This document shows, piece after piece, positions 54,542 to 64,000 of a DNA stretch of 64,000 nt (within the stretch, counting starts at the first letter, position 1; every line of letters begins with the position of its first letter). The notes under the pieces are model-generated. The model ran no database searches. It saw only the letters and a program-made list of their open reading frames with translations, and was not told where the DNA came from. The position numbers and the translations under genes were made by a program. Where the stretch lies: contig JACBXN010000045.1 of the NCBI GenBank assembly GCA_015863215.1, positions 1-64,000 on the forward strand, in the 5' to 3' direction. The DNA comes from Aerococcaceae bacterium DSM 111176. GTDB lineage: Bacteria > Bacillota > Bacilli > Lactobacillales > Aerococcaceae.

Positions 54542-55516
54542 CTATGAGTTCTTATTATCGGAATCTTTATCATCCGACCCATCAGAATCGTCATCAGAAC
54601 TATCCTCATCAAGTTCATCAGACTCTCCCTTTCTCCCAAACTCCTCACGCAAATACCTCATAAACTCCTCACGCGAAGAAAACTCACCACTCTTAAACAA
54701 CTTACTCAAAAACCGCGACTGATCCATAAACATACGCTGCACATTAAACACCGTCAACACAGTCACCCAAAAATAACGCCCCAACGGAATGGCCACAAAC
54801 AACCCAACCAGTTCCACCAACAAAATAGGGAACACAGACGCAATCACCAATAACTTAAACCGCGCACCAAACTTCAACTGCATCATCGACGGCGCCGAAA
54901 ACACGCCCATAAAGAATGTCAACAACGCCATCTCAAACACATACATCACCAATGACCCCACAAACAGCGTCACAAACGCCGGGATCATCAACTGCGCAAT
55001 ATTGTTATTATAGTAATTCAACAACACTTTCAAATTATTCGGCGTCCGGAACACATCAATCTGTAACGGCACCTCCGTCACATTGTCCAACGCACCCACA
55101 TAAGCCACATTCTCAAACAAGAACAAGCTAATATAAGTATCCGTCGACATCTGTTCCTGCTGCGCAGCACTCAATGGAATCGAACCATCCTCCGCGTCAC
55201 GACGCACCGTATCATCAATCACCAACTGGAAATACTCTGACTGATAATACAAAGGCTTCGAACCTTCCTCAATCTCCAAACGCCCAGTCGCCGACTGTCT
55301 AAACTCCGGCACATACTCACTCGCACCAGCGACACTATCGCCAATCCCTTGAACTACCGGCAACACAGCCAGTAACCCTGTCAGCGACAATAACAGATTA
55401 ATGAGTAGAATCACGCCTAAAATTTGTTTTCTATTTAATGAAACGCTCTGCAATGCATAACGTGGTTGTTTAATACTGGTTTTGAGAATATCAAAAACTA
55501 CTTTCAAATAATTCAC
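54542..55516 (-). CDS. DUF1189 family membrane protein
   Basis: A 324 aa protein with an N-terminal membrane segment (about residues 30-50), an extracytoplasmic domain (60-165), three or four further membrane segments (about 170-270), and an acidic Asp/Ser-rich C-terminal tail. LKVVFDILKTSIKQPRYAL at the N-terminus and the overall layout are those of the DUF1189 family; its function is unknown. It lies 35 bp after the YfhO-like gene on the same strand, so the two are probably an operon. A GTGTGAA-like weak ribosome site precedes the ATG. Confidence 0.8.
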   Translation of the reverse strand: MNYLKVVFDILKTSIKQPRYALQSVSLNRKQILGVILLINLLLSLTGLLAVLPVVQGIGDSVAGASEYVPEFRQSATGRLEIEEGSKPLYYQSEYFQLVIDDTVRRDAEDGSIPLSAAQQEQMSTDTYISLFLFENVAYVGALDNVTEVPLQIDVFRTPNNLKVLLNYYNNNIAQLMIPAFVTLFVGSLVMYVFEMALLTFFMGVFSAPSMMQLKFGARFKLLVIASVFPILLVELVGLFVAIPLGRYFWVTVLTVFNVQRMFMDQSRFLSKLFKSGEFSSREEFMRYLREEFGRKGESDELDEDSSDDDSDGSDDKDSDNKNS

Positions 55517-55551
55517 ACCTTTAAATTTATTATTTACCCATCATATCTAAA

Positions 55552-58215
55552 TTACGCCGACGTTTCAACTTTCACCCTCCGGCGGCGCCACAACCACTCG
55601 CCAACACTCAGCCCAAGACCAAGCACCAACGTGCCCATCCCCACATACAAACCACGCGGGAAATAAACTAACCGAATCTCATGCGCACCCGCCGAAACCG
55701 GCACCGACAACAACGTATCATTCAACACCGACACCGGCTCAACACGCTCGCCATCTACCGTCACCGACCAATTATCATCATAAGGTACCGTAAACAACAC
55801 CTGACTCTCCGGCAGCTCCGTCTCGATCGAACCGATAATCTCATTATGGTTAAAGTATTCCACCTCAAACAAGTGATCTTGCTTCGATGCGATTAAGTCA
55901 TCATATCTAGCTTCATCGAATTCATAAAGATAAATAAGGTTAGCAGTCATATCTTCTTCTTCCATATAGAATCGGAAGGTCTGCCCATCCGCTATTTGCC
56001 CATAACTTGCATTCGTCAATTGGCGGCGGCGATAAGGCGTATACCAACGGTAACGCACATTATTTAACTGCAATGACACTGCATCTTTATCCAACTGAGA
56101 GGGTAGGGTGAAGTAATAAGGATTTTCACTTTCTGTACTGAAAGTTAATTCAACATAACCCGGAACGTCTTCCGTCCCATCATTTTCATACGTGTAATAG
56201 TCACCATCACCCTCATCGGTTACACGGACATTGTGGTAAGTCACATCATCAAAACTATGACGCGTGAAGTAATTCGCCGTGTCTCCAGAGAAATCTAATA
56301 GATCCAGAATCTTTTCCTGGTTCCCAACTGGGTCATTCGACACCAATAATTCCTCAGACTCTGCTAACTCAGGCTTCATCTCAATCCCGAATCCTAAACG
56401 TTCCTCATTTTCACGAAGGAGATAACGATCCGATTCGCTCACCAATGTATATTTATCATTATCTAAGTCCGTTCCTTCACGGTATAAGACATATTCATCA
56501 TCCGCTGTGTGACTGGCTGTATCTTCGGTAATATCCAAATGATAACGCACATTAAAGAAGTCATCCGTCATAATTGTCCCATTCGTATAAGCGATAAAAC
56601 CATTTCCATCCGGCATCCCTAAATAACCAAATAATTCCGGTACATGCGCTTCAATCGTCGATCCGAAATGATCCAACCCATGATAATGAGCATACATCGC
56701 TTCATTTTTCGTCCGCATGAACGTCTTGTTCGAACGGTAAAATGTATCGTCCCCGTGGCGAACCGGACCTACTGCCTCGTCCAACGTCACAGTATAATCA
56801 CGGAATTTACTTTGATCGACATAACTCATCTCCGACAGAATCAGTCCCGCATTACTTGTCATCTCTGCCACCACAAACGCTAAGATAAACCATTGGAAAA
56901 TATCCGGTTTCAGCGACTGGTATTGAAGTAACAACAAGAAACCAATAAAGAAAATCAGCGAAATGAAAATATTCATATCCGATAAGAATTCATAATCCGC
57001 TAAATGATTGAAATAGTAAAAGGCCATACCACCCATTCCAGCAAGTAATGCCAGTGGCAACCAAATCGATTTCCCTTCAGCTCGCTTAGTGTATGCACGC
57101 ATCGCCAACACTACTAGGAAGAACGATGTCGTAAATGAAAATCTAAAATGATACCAAATCGGGAATTGACCGCCATGCCATAATTTATTCACTAAATCAT
57201 ATCTAAACGACACAAAGAACACAGCTAACACAAATAGCGCCACTAATTTCTCACGCCAATGAATCTTTTTCTGGAAGAAATAACTGAATCCCAGTAACAT
57301 CACCAGCATCCCTGCATAAATGTTAGGGCTACCTGAAGACATTTCATCAAAATTAAAACTACCAATAAACGACTTCGACATCATATCGGCTAAGTTATGT
57401 GTCGCATCCAATGTTAATCCCAGTGACTGATGTGTTCCTTTACCAATCGATAATGAATCAACGGTTGGAATTAACATAACCCCCGCGATTAATACCGCAT
57501 AAATTGAATAACGAATGAAAGCACCATAATCAAAAGCCGCTTGTTTCAAATCAAAACGAGCATGCGCTTCTTGGCGTTCAACCACCACAACGAGGGCATA
57601 CAACGCTAGGAAAATACAGATCATAAATCCAATATAATAATTCGCAATTAACATCACGGCTAAACTAGCTACGTATAGAGCATAGTGACGGCGCTCAACA
57701 ATCGAATGCAAACCAACCGCAATCAGAGGTAAGAAGACCAAACCATCAAGCCACATAATATTTAAGAGATAAACAATCACATAACTCATCAGACTATAAG
57801 TCAAACTAAAGCTTAGTGACATCGGCGTATTCAATTTGTAAATACGGCGACTAAAGAACATAAAGCCCAAACTAGCAGCTAACAATTTCAAGTAAGTCAG
57901 TAGTGTCACCGCAATATCAAAATTCCCTTCATTAAAGAAGAGTAAAATCAAATTAAAGGGACTCATTAAATAATAAGCCCATAAACCAACCATCTCGCCA
58001 CCAAATCCCTTTTCAAAGGAATAAAAGAATTTTGTTGGATGATTTAAAACAGTGTCTTTAAATTGACTGAAGAAATCAATATATTGCTGGCCCAGATCGA
58101 CCGTTAACATCGTCTCGCTCCCGAACGGAACAAAATCAAACATAAAACAAATGAATATAAAAATTCCTGTAAACAAAATTAAATTTAATAAATAAGGTTG
58201 AAATTTCCGTTGCAT
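55552..58215 (-). CDS. YfhO family membrane protein
   Basis: A large polytopic GT-C-like membrane protein (887 aa). Members of this family in Bacillus and Listeria take part in glycosylation of teichoic acids using lipid-linked sugars. About twelve membrane segments fill the first 470 residues. The first external loop contains SETMLTVDLGQQYIDFFSQ, typical of YfhO. A long extracytoplasmic domain (about 480-860) precedes a last membrane helix and basic tail. The start is ATG 58215 after AAGGAG; the in-frame TTG at 58230 overlaps that site. Composition changes near 55840, where the last ~100 codons become G/T-ending on the coding strand. Confidence 0.9.
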   Translation of the reverse strand: MQRKFQPYLLNLILFTGIFIFICFMFDFVPFGSETMLTVDLGQQYIDFFSQFKDTVLNHPTKFFYSFEKGFGGEMVGLWAYYLMSPFNLILLFFNEGNFDIAVTLLTYLKLLAASLGFMFFSRRIYKLNTPMSLSFSLTYSLMSYVIVYLLNIMWLDGLVFLPLIAVGLHSIVERRHYALYVASLAVMLIANYYIGFMICIFLALYALVVVVERQEAHARFDLKQAAFDYGAFIRYSIYAVLIAGVMLIPTVDSLSIGKGTHQSLGLTLDATHNLADMMSKSFIGSFNFDEMSSGSPNIYAGMLVMLLGFSYFFQKKIHWREKLVALFVLAVFFVSFRYDLVNKLWHGGQFPIWYHFRFSFTTSFFLVVLAMRAYTKRAEGKSIWLPLALLAGMGGMAFYYFNHLADYEFLSDMNIFISLIFFIGFLLLLQYQSLKPDIFQWFILAFVVAEMTSNAGLILSEMSYVDQSKFRDYTVTLDEAVGPVRHGDDTFYRSNKTFMRTKNEAMYAHYHGLDHFGSTIEAHVPELFGYLGMPDGNGFIAYTNGTIMTDDFFNVRYHLDITEDTASHTADDEYVLYREGTDLDNDKYTLVSESDRYLLRENEERLGFGIEMKPELAESEELLVSNDPVGNQEKILDLLDFSGDTANYFTRHSFDDVTYHNVRVTDEGDGDYYTYENDGTEDVPGYVELTFSTESENPYYFTLPSQLDKDAVSLQLNNVRYRWYTPYRRRQLTNASYGQIADGQTFRFYMEEEDMTANLIYLYEFDEARYDDLIASKQDHLFEVEYFNHNEIIGSIETELPESQVLFTVPYDDNWSVTVDGERVEPVSVLNDTLLSVPVSAGAHEIRLVYFPRGLYVGMGTLVLGLGLSVGEWLWRRRRVKVETSA

Positions 58216-58384
58216 AATTAGCTCCTTCAATAAATATTCTATCTTATTCTATCAAACATAGCCGGTTACTGCCTAATGTTTTGGAGTATCTTCTTATAAT
58301 AGTCATAACCCATGAATAATTTATGGAGATTTAGTAAAAGGATAGAATTTCAAACCAAATTTTGATAAAGTAGATAAGCAATGT

Positions 58385-58412
58385 TTTGATTTTCAAACGG
58401 ATTTGTTATAAT
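58385..58412 (+). promoter_or_regulatory. Promoter of the PBP2b-like gene
   Basis: TTTGAT (58385-58390) and an extended -10 TGTTATAAT (TATAAT 58407-58412) are spaced by 16 bp. Confidence 0.65.
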
Positions 58413-58454
58413 AACAAGGATAAATAAAAATTTAGAAAGAAGTGGACTTGATTA

Positions 58455-60653
58455 ATGGCAAGATATAAATTAAATACCAACAAAGCCAAAGGCAGTCATG
58501 TTCCTTTGAGGTTGAATCTGCTATTTGTAATAGCATTCTTTGTATTCATCGCCTTATTCGTAAGGATGGGCTATTTAATGCTTTATAATGGTGAATATTT
58601 CCAAACGATGGTACAACAAACTGAGTCAACCATCTCAACGGGAGCCGTTCCTCGTGGAATGGTTTACGATTCACAGGGGCAAGTAGTCGTAGACAACAAC
58701 CCTGAACAAGCCATCTTTTATACACGCGGTAGCACATCAGAAGTTGGGTCAGCTGAAATCATCGAGGTCGCAACGGAATTAGCATCCCTCATCGAAATGC
58801 CAATTTCAGACTTAACTGAACGTGATCTACAAGATTATTTCGTAGCCAAGAACCAAGATGTTGTTAATGACCGACTCTCAGATGAAGAGGCACAATTAAC
58901 AGGATCAGCGTTAAACGAAGCCCAATTAGATAAGGTAACCGAAGAAGACATCCAATTCTCAGACGCTGAGATGAAGATCGTTGCTTTATTCAAACGCATG
59001 GGTGGAACATCACAGTATTCAACCGTTCCAGTTAAAAACCAAAATGTAACGACCGCTGAAATTGCGCGTGTTAGTGAACATTTAAGTAGTCTACCTGGTA
59101 TTTCAACCGGAACTGACTGGCAACGTTCGTATCCTCAAGGTGATATGTTACGTTCAATCTTAGGTTCGGTTTCAACAGAACAACGTGGTATTCCAAGTGA
59201 ATCAGCCGGTGAATTATTATCTCGTGGTTATGCGATGAATGACCGAGTGGGAATTAGTTATATTGAACAACAATATGAAGATGCCTTACGTGGGACTAAG
59301 TCGCTTTATAATATTGTAACTGACGCAACGTCAGATGATGTTCAAACAACGCAAATGTATGAAGGTACGCAAGGCGACAACATTATGTTGACCATTGATT
59401 CAACATTCCAACAAGAATTAGACCGTATCGCTGAGGAAGCCCTGATTGATATGGGTGAATTCCGAGGATTAAATGACCGTGTCTATATTGTAGCGATGGA
59501 TCCAAATAATGGGGATGTCTTAGGAATCACGGGTCGTCGTTTTGCTTACGATGATACAACTGATAGTTATGATATGACTGATATTGTCGATGATACACAA
59601 GGTGCAATCAACTCCAGCTTTGGTATGGGGTCAAGTATTAAACCAGCCATGGTAGCGACAGGTTATATGGAAGATATTATTTCAGTGGATAATAATATTA
59701 TCGTCGATGAGCCAATGAAATTCGCTGCTTCACAAGAGAAGTCATCGGTATTTAACCGTACTGGCGAAGTGCCAATTTCAGATATTGAAGCTCTACAAAA
59801 ATCATCCAACGTTTACATGATTAAATTAGCGATGATGATTGGTGGTCAAACGTCCCATGAAGAAGACGGGCCATTAACAATCGATGGCAATACCATCGAC
59901 ATTGTCCGTGGTCATTTAGGTGAATTCGGATTAGGAACAGATACTGGAATTGACTTACCATTTGAATCTACTGGATTCTCACCAAGATCAGACCAACTCG
60001 TTAACGCGATTGACTTGTCTTATGGACAGTTCGATTTGTACACGCCATTACAAATGGCGCAATTTGTTTCAACAGTTGCTAACGGTGGAGTGCGTTATGC
60101 ACCACGATTAGTCAAAGAAATCCGCTCACCAAGTACCAATGGTGGACCTGGTGGAACAATCGCCACAATTGATCCGAAGGTAATGAATGTTATTCCATTA
60201 TCAAATGCAGAAATGGACCGTATCCATGAAGGAATGCGTCAAGTATCCCATACAAGTGAAGGTACTGCTCGTTACTTCTTCGAGAATTACCCAATCCAAG
60301 TAGGATCGAAAACAGGTACGACAGAGGCATTCTACGCTGGACCAATTCAATATGCACAAAATAATCCAGTAACGAATGCGACCTTTGTTGGTTTCGCACC
60401 GCTGGAAAATCCAGAAATTGCGATTACGGTCATCGTGCCTTACTTAGAGGAAGCATCTACTGGACGTGAATCAACAGAAATCGCCCATGAAGTGATGAAT
60501 GCGTACTTCTTAAGTCAATCTGAAACAAGAGAAACGATTCAAAACTACACAGGTGACGGGGCGACTGAATCAACAGAATCGACCGAACCAACAGATCCGA
60601 ATGCCCAAGCACAAGAAGGGCAAACAACGGATGAACAGACGACAGGTAACTAG
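58455..60653 (+). CDS. Class B penicillin-binding protein (PBP2b/elongation type)
   Basis: Transpeptidase acting in lateral or peripheral wall synthesis. The 732 aa protein has one membrane helix (about residues 20-42), a large dimerisation/pedestal region starting near AVPRGMVYDSQG, and a transpeptidase domain with SSIK near residue 393, SSN near 449 and KTGTTEAF near 617. A low-complexity Thr/Glu/Gln tail (about 695-732) ends it. Size and N-terminal layout match PBP2b of Lactobacillales, complementing the septal-type enzyme in the dcw cluster. GAAAGAAG precedes the ATG. It is monocistronic between a promoter and a terminator. Confidence 0.93.
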   Translation: MARYKLNTNKAKGSHVPLRLNLLFVIAFFVFIALFVRMGYLMLYNGEYFQTMVQQTESTISTGAVPRGMVYDSQGQVVVDNNPEQAIFYTRGSTSEVGSAEIIEVATELASLIEMPISDLTERDLQDYFVAKNQDVVNDRLSDEEAQLTGSALNEAQLDKVTEEDIQFSDAEMKIVALFKRMGGTSQYSTVPVKNQNVTTAEIARVSEHLSSLPGISTGTDWQRSYPQGDMLRSILGSVSTEQRGIPSESAGELLSRGYAMNDRVGISYIEQQYEDALRGTKSLYNIVTDATSDDVQTTQMYEGTQGDNIMLTIDSTFQQELDRIAEEALIDMGEFRGLNDRVYIVAMDPNNGDVLGITGRRFAYDDTTDSYDMTDIVDDTQGAINSSFGMGSSIKPAMVATGYMEDIISVDNNIIVDEPMKFAASQEKSSVFNRTGEVPISDIEALQKSSNVYMIKLAMMIGGQTSHEEDGPLTIDGNTIDIVRGHLGEFGLGTDTGIDLPFESTGFSPRSDQLVNAIDLSYGQFDLYTPLQMAQFVSTVANGGVRYAPRLVKEIRSPSTNGGPGGTIATIDPKVMNVIPLSNAEMDRIHEGMRQVSHTSEGTARYFFENYPIQVGSKTGTTEAFYAGPIQYAQNNPVTNATFVGFAPLENPEIAITVIVPYLEEASTGRESTEIAHEVMNAYFLSQSETRETIQNYTGDGATESTESTEPTDPNAQAQEGQTTDEQTTGN

Positions 60654-60691
60654 ATTTACTAGCGTAATTAACCATTAAATAATCATTAAAA

Positions 60692-60726
60692 AGATAACAT
60701 CTATGAAAATAGGTGTTATTTTTTTG
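60692..60726 (+). terminator. Terminator of the PBP2b-like gene
   Basis: gataacatctat against ataggtgttat (one G-U pair) is followed by T7. The remaining ~290 bp to the next gene hold only AT-rich leader sequence and the promoter below. Confidence 0.85.
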
Positions 60727-60930
60727 AGATTTTGGTTCTTAACAGAGATAAATATGATATTATGTTATAGGAAGAGTAAGACTTATGTTAGATATATTAT
60801 TGAGAGAGGTGTTTTGTATTACAAAACCATCGAATTTTAATGTTGAATGATGGGTAAGTAATAAATATAAGAAGATTTCATATAAATAAATTCATAAAAG
60901 TGATTTTAAAGCGATTTCTTTATGAAAAAA

Positions 60931-60961
60931 TTATGGAAAAACAATCCAATTAATGTATAAT
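60931..60961 (+). promoter_or_regulatory. Possible promoter of the capsule locus
   Basis: TATAAT at 60956-60961 has a weak -35 (TTATGG, 60931-60936; 19 bp spacing). It lies 59 bp before the first cps-type gene. Confidence 0.4.
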
Positions 60962-61019
60962 AAAAATTATGAAACTTTTTTATAAATAGTCACTCTGTGA
61001 CGTTAATAATGGAGGAAAT

Positions 61020-61754
61020 ATGCAAGAAGAAATTAGTTTATTAGAATTATGGCAGATGCTGAAGCGTCATCTAGGTAAAATTATCGGATTGACCGTTTTA
61101 TTCGCCGCACTGTCTGCTGCCTTTATGGTATTTTTTGTACAGCCATCATACAGCTCAAACGCACAATTAATTGTTAACCAACAAAACAGCAATGAGCAAC
61201 AAACAATCCAATTGAATGAGATCCAAACAAACGTTCAATTAATCAATACATATAGCGATATTATTACAGCTGATTCAGTTTTAAACGAGGTTTCTGAACG
61301 CTCTCAAGGCATTTATACTCCTGGAGAATTACGTAGCGCAATCAGTGTTGGACAAACACAAAACTCTCAAGCATTTGAGATTACTGTAACACTAGATAGC
61401 CCTGAAAACGCACAGACTATTTTAGATTTATTAATTGTTGTCTTCGAAGAGACATTAACAGAGATTTATGAAAATGAAGATCCAAATATCTTCGTTATCT
61501 CTGAAGCAACTTATAATCCTAGCCCAGTATCACCAAGCTTGATTATGTACTTAATAATTGGTGCGTTTATCGGATTAGCACTTGGACTGTTAATTGCATT
61601 CATTACAGAACTTTCGGATACAACAGTAAAAGACGAGCAGTTCTTAATTGACTATGGTTTGATCAACTTAGGGAATGTAGCGAGCATTTCTAGTAAAGAT
61701 GTGAAAGAAACACGAATTTCAAATCAAAGTCGTACTAGAAGTAGAGGAGAATAA
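61020..61754 (+). CDS. Polysaccharide chain-length/kinase modulator, CpsC/Wzz type
   Basis: A 244 aa membrane protein with two membrane helices (about residues 21-41 and 177-197) and an extracytoplasmic helical domain between them, ending in a Pro/Ser segment (SEATYNPSPVSPSLIM) that is the Wzz signature. In Gram-positives this half activates the separate cytosolic tyrosine kinase encoded next to it. The start follows TGGAGGAA. The gene opens a capsule/exopolysaccharide locus (cpsC-cpsD-epimerase) that continues beyond the window. Confidence 0.92.
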   Translation: MQEEISLLELWQMLKRHLGKIIGLTVLFAALSAAFMVFFVQPSYSSNAQLIVNQQNSNEQQTIQLNEIQTNVQLINTYSDIITADSVLNEVSERSQGIYTPGELRSAISVGQTQNSQAFEITVTLDSPENAQTILDLLIVVFEETLTEIYENEDPNIFVISEATYNPSPVSPSLIMYLIIGAFIGLALGLLIAFITELSDTTVKDEQFLIDYGLINLGNVASISSKDVKETRISNQSRTRSRGE

Positions 61755-61757
61755 ACG

Positions 61758-62489
61758 ATGGCATTATTTGGAAATAACAGAAAAGGTCTAGAGAAGAAAT
61801 TTACTAAAGATCAAGCTTTAGGAGCACCTTTAGTTTCAGTATTTAGACAAAATTCAATTCAATCAGAACAATTTAAATCAATTCGTACGAATATCGAATT
61901 TGCGCAATTCGATAAGAGTGTTAAATCATTTATCGTTACTTCATCTATCCCAGCTGAAGGTAAATCAACAGTATCATCTAACTTAGCCCTAACAATGGCT
62001 AAAACAGGTAAGAATGTATTATTAGTCGATGCCGACTTAAGAAAGCCGACAGTAAATAGAACATTCAATATGGATAATGAATTTGGTTTAACGACATTAT
62101 TAATGGATGAAGAAGCAGATACATCACGTGTTATTAAACGCATTTCAGATTTTAATCTGTATGTATTACCAAGTGGACCAACTCCGCCGAACCCACCAGA
62201 ATTACTTGGTTCAGCTAAAATGAGTCACTTAATTAATACATTTGAAGAGAACTTTGATGTCATCATTTATGACGTACCACCAATGAACACAGTGTCTGAC
62301 GCACAAATTATGGCTTCACGTGTTGGTGAAGTAGTAGTAGTTGCTAGACAAGGATACGTTAAGAAAGAAGAATTAAAGAGAAATATTTCAGCAATCGAGA
62401 AAATCGATGCGAATATTATCGGATTTATTATGAATGACCAACCACTCGACAACTTTGACGAGTATGGTTATGGGTATGTTTATCAGTAA
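61758..62489 (+). CDS. Tyrosine-protein kinase, CpsD/Wze type
   Basis: BY-kinase that autophosphorylates on a C-terminal tyrosine cluster and controls polysaccharide export and assembly. The 243 aa protein has Walker A IPAEGKSTVSSNLA near residue 54, Walker A' LLVDADLRKPT near 82 and Walker B VIIYDVPP near 165. The C-terminus is FDEYGYGYVYQ, with four tyrosines. It starts 3 bp after the CpsC-type gene and needs that membrane partner. Confidence 0.95.
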   Translation: MALFGNNRKGLEKKFTKDQALGAPLVSVFRQNSIQSEQFKSIRTNIEFAQFDKSVKSFIVTSSIPAEGKSTVSSNLALTMAKTGKNVLLVDADLRKPTVNRTFNMDNEFGLTTLLMDEEADTSRVIKRISDFNLYVLPSGPTPPNPPELLGSAKMSHLINTFEENFDVIIYDVPPMNTVSDAQIMASRVGEVVVVARQGYVKKEELKRNISAIEKIDANIIGFIMNDQPLDNFDEYGYGYVYQ

Positions 62490-62498
62490 TTTATTATT

Positions 62499-62529
62499 GG
62501 GGATTGATTATTTATTTAATCAGTCCCCA
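62499..62529 (+). terminator. Hairpin after the kinase gene (attenuator-like)
   Basis: gggga-ttgatt...aatcag-tcccc with an 8-base loop lacks a long T run. It may allow partial read-through into the epimerase gene. Confidence 0.5.
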
Positions 62530-62563
62530 TATTGCTATATAAAACAGTAAAGCAGGAGATTAA

Positions 62564-63424
62564 ATGACACACAAAATATTAATCACAGGTGAAAATTCAT
62601 ACATTGGTACGTCCGTTGAAAATTGGTTGAACAAAGAGACCGGTAAGTTTCACATTGAAACAGTCGATACGAGAGACAACAAGTGGAAACAAGTGGACTT
62701 CTCTAACTATGATGTTGTCTTTCATGTAGCAGGGATTGCACACGCGAATGCCAAAGAAGATGCAAGAGATCTGTATTATCAGGTTAATACCGATTTAACA
62801 ATCGAAATCGCCAAACATGCTAAAGAACATGGCGTCAAGCAATTTATCTTCATGTCGTCGGCAATTGTTTATACATCGAGTGAAATCATTGACGGTAAGA
62901 TTACTAAGGATACCGTGCCATTATCTGATGATCCTTATGGAGATTCCAAAATTAAGGCAGAAGAAGGGATTATGTTATTAAACGATGATAATTTCCGAGT
63001 TGTTATCTTAAGACCACCAATGGTATATGGTAAAAACTCTAAGGGTAATTACCCTAAATTAGCCAAATTGGCATCAGTAACGCCAATATTCCCTAATTAC
63101 CATAATAAACGTTCAATGATTCATATTGAAAATCTAGCTGAATTCATCAAACTCATGATAGTCAATGAAGAAAATGGTGTTTTTTGGCCACAAAATGCGG
63201 AATTTACCAATACCAGCAAAATGGTTGAACTGATAGCAGAAGCACATAACCGTAAGCTATATAAGACGCCATTATTTAATCCACTTATTAGCGCACTTAA
63301 GAACCAAACAACCATTAATAAAGTGTTCGGTGATTATTATTATGATGAATCTTTAAGTGTCTATCCAAAAGGCGATTATCAAGTCAATACATTTGCTGAA
63401 TCGATCAAGAAAACAGAAGAATAA
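62564..63424 (+). CDS. NAD-dependent epimerase/dehydratase
   Basis: A 286 aa short-chain (extended SDR) enzyme, probably acting on a nucleotide sugar for the polysaccharide locus. The Rossmann motif ITGENSYIGTSVENWL (G-x2-x-x-G form) opens the protein, VFHVAGIAHANA follows near residue 50, the serine of FMSSAIVY near 107, and the catalytic pair Y-x3-K in DDPYGDSKIKAEEG near 128. It resembles the GalE/WbpV-like subgroup in streptococcal cps clusters. The specific sugar cannot be told. GCAGGAG precedes the ATG. Confidence 0.88.
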   Translation: MTHKILITGENSYIGTSVENWLNKETGKFHIETVDTRDNKWKQVDFSNYDVVFHVAGIAHANAKEDARDLYYQVNTDLTIEIAKHAKEHGVKQFIFMSSAIVYTSSEIIDGKITKDTVPLSDDPYGDSKIKAEEGIMLLNDDNFRVVILRPPMVYGKNSKGNYPKLAKLASVTPIFPNYHNKRSMIHIENLAEFIKLMIVNEENGVFWPQNAEFTNTSKMVELIAEAHNRKLYKTPLFNPLISALKNQTTINKVFGDYYYDESLSVYPKGDYQVNTFAESIKKTEE

Positions 63425-63484
63425 TCGAACTTTTTCATAATTGAGAAAATTGTTAGACTAAAATTTGACTTATTTCTGTTTAAA

Positions 63485-63513
63485 TTGCCTTTGATATCAG
63501 TTTGTAATACAAT
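63485..63513 (+). promoter_or_regulatory. Promoter of the secreted-protein gene
   Basis: TTGCCT (63485-63490) and TACAAT (63508-63513) are separated by exactly 17 bp, 48 bp before the ATG. Confidence 0.65.
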
Positions 63514-63560
63514 AAAATTAATCAGATTATAATATTCTAATTAAGAAAAGAGGAATTCAT

Positions 63561-64000
63561 ATGAAAAAATTTATTTTAAGTATGTTGGTTGGTCTAACAG
63601 TATTTACTTCAGGTAATATCATTCAAGCTCAAGATGATTTCTTGGTAGACGAGGAAGCAGCGAAAGTTTTTGAAAATGAAAATTTAATCAACACAAGAAA
63701 CTTTTCTGAAAATAGTGAGAGTAGTGTTGAATTTGAAGGTGAGAGTGTCATTGTTGAAGTTCAAAATGAGAACGGTGGTTTACTTGTTGATGCCAGCACT
63801 CTAGAACCTAGAACTGACTATGTCATGACATTTAAGTACAAAAAGATTGATGGATATTTAAATAGTTTCGGTGGCCACACAGACGGTATCTGGCAAGATA
63901 ATACTGTATATTTAGACGGTGAAGAGAATGGTGAGTTTACGGATAACAAATCAGCATTCAAATCAGATGATACTGAGGTGCACGAAGTGATCATTGAATT
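63561..64000 (+). CDS. Secreted protein, partial (runs off the window)
   Basis: The first 146 codons of a longer gene. The start MKKFILSMLVGLTVFTSGNI is a signal peptide with likely cleavage after IIQAQ. The mature part is acidic (many Glu/Asp), with strand-rich sequence RTDYVMTFKYKKIDGYLNSF and GGHTDGIWQDNTVYLDGEEN, resembling a carbohydrate-binding (jelly-roll-like) module. It has its own promoter and a GAGGAA site, so it may be independent of the cps operon. The function and C-terminus are unknown. Confidence 0.75.
   Translation, partial: MKKFILSMLVGLTVFTSGNIIQAQDDFLVDEEAAKVFENENLINTRNFSENSESSVEFEGESVIVEVQNENGGLLVDASTLEPRTDYVMTFKYKKIDGYLNSFGGHTDGIWQDNTVYLDGEENGEFTDNKSAFKSDDTEVHEVIIE

Noticed and set aside
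1-64000. tRNA or rRNA genes
   Set aside because: I looked for TTCRANYC arms with CCA-type ends and conserved rRNA words and saw none; a tRNAscan run would be needed to be certain.

Overview
The window is an AT-rich chromosomal segment of a Gram-positive bacterium of the order Lactobacillales. The evidence is the mevalonate pathway with a class II HMG-CoA reductase, a Firmicutes division/wall cluster from mraZ to divIVA, ezrA, a T-box before ileS, a DUF3397 gene, a MacP-like gene, acetolactate decarboxylase and CpsC/CpsD-type capsule genes. I cannot assign a family; Aerococcaceae or Carnobacteriaceae are guesses. MreB and two class B PBPs suggest an ovoid or rod-shaped cell.

Layout: 0.9-3.4 kb holds mvaA-mvaS. 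3.5-6.5 kb holds a DUF1146 gene, murA, mreB/mbl and an EpuA-like gene. A DUF3397 gene (6.5 kb) and a NERD-domain gene broken by an in-frame stop (7.2-8.1 kb) follow. The division and cell-wall cluster runs from 8.9 to 25.1 kb: mraZ, rsmH, ftsL, pbp, murE, mraY, murD, murG, a 1.2 kb repeat-filled gap, divIB, ftsA, ftsZ, ylmG, ylmH, divIVA. A T-box leader and, 760 bp later, ileS follow (25.1-28.8 kb). Then come an aldo/keto reductase, the convergent xpaC/telA pair, nudF-macP-mtnN-coaBC, a FUSC-like membrane protein, alsD, rpsD with a structured leader, ezrA, a cysteine desulfurase with thiI, decayed Rpn nuclease genes, a sirtuin and 3-methyladenine glycosylase, a nucleotidyltransferase two-gene module, a YghU-type GST, DUF1189 and YfhO membrane proteins, a PBP2b-like transpeptidase, and from 61 kb the start of a capsule/exopolysaccharide locus that leaves the window.

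The most unusual content is between the genes. (1) Many intergenic regions carry tandem arrays whose sequence differs from locus to locus but whose unit is almost always 41 or 51 bp, each unit containing an inverted repeat. (2) Related 'ladders' hold two or three different short hairpins whose centres are about 39-41 bp apart. (3) Two families of long imperfect palindromes (called A, ~180 bp, and B, ~170 bp, here) recur five and seven times. Their arms differ between copies but remain complementary, and B copies sit inside A copies. (4) Genes next to these regions switch to a strongly strand-asymmetric base composition (third codon positions nearly all G/T or nearly all A/C on the + strand). 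Together these look like an undescribed, genome-wide system of palindromic intergenic DNA or RNA elements. All counts were made by eye; no database search or folding program was run.
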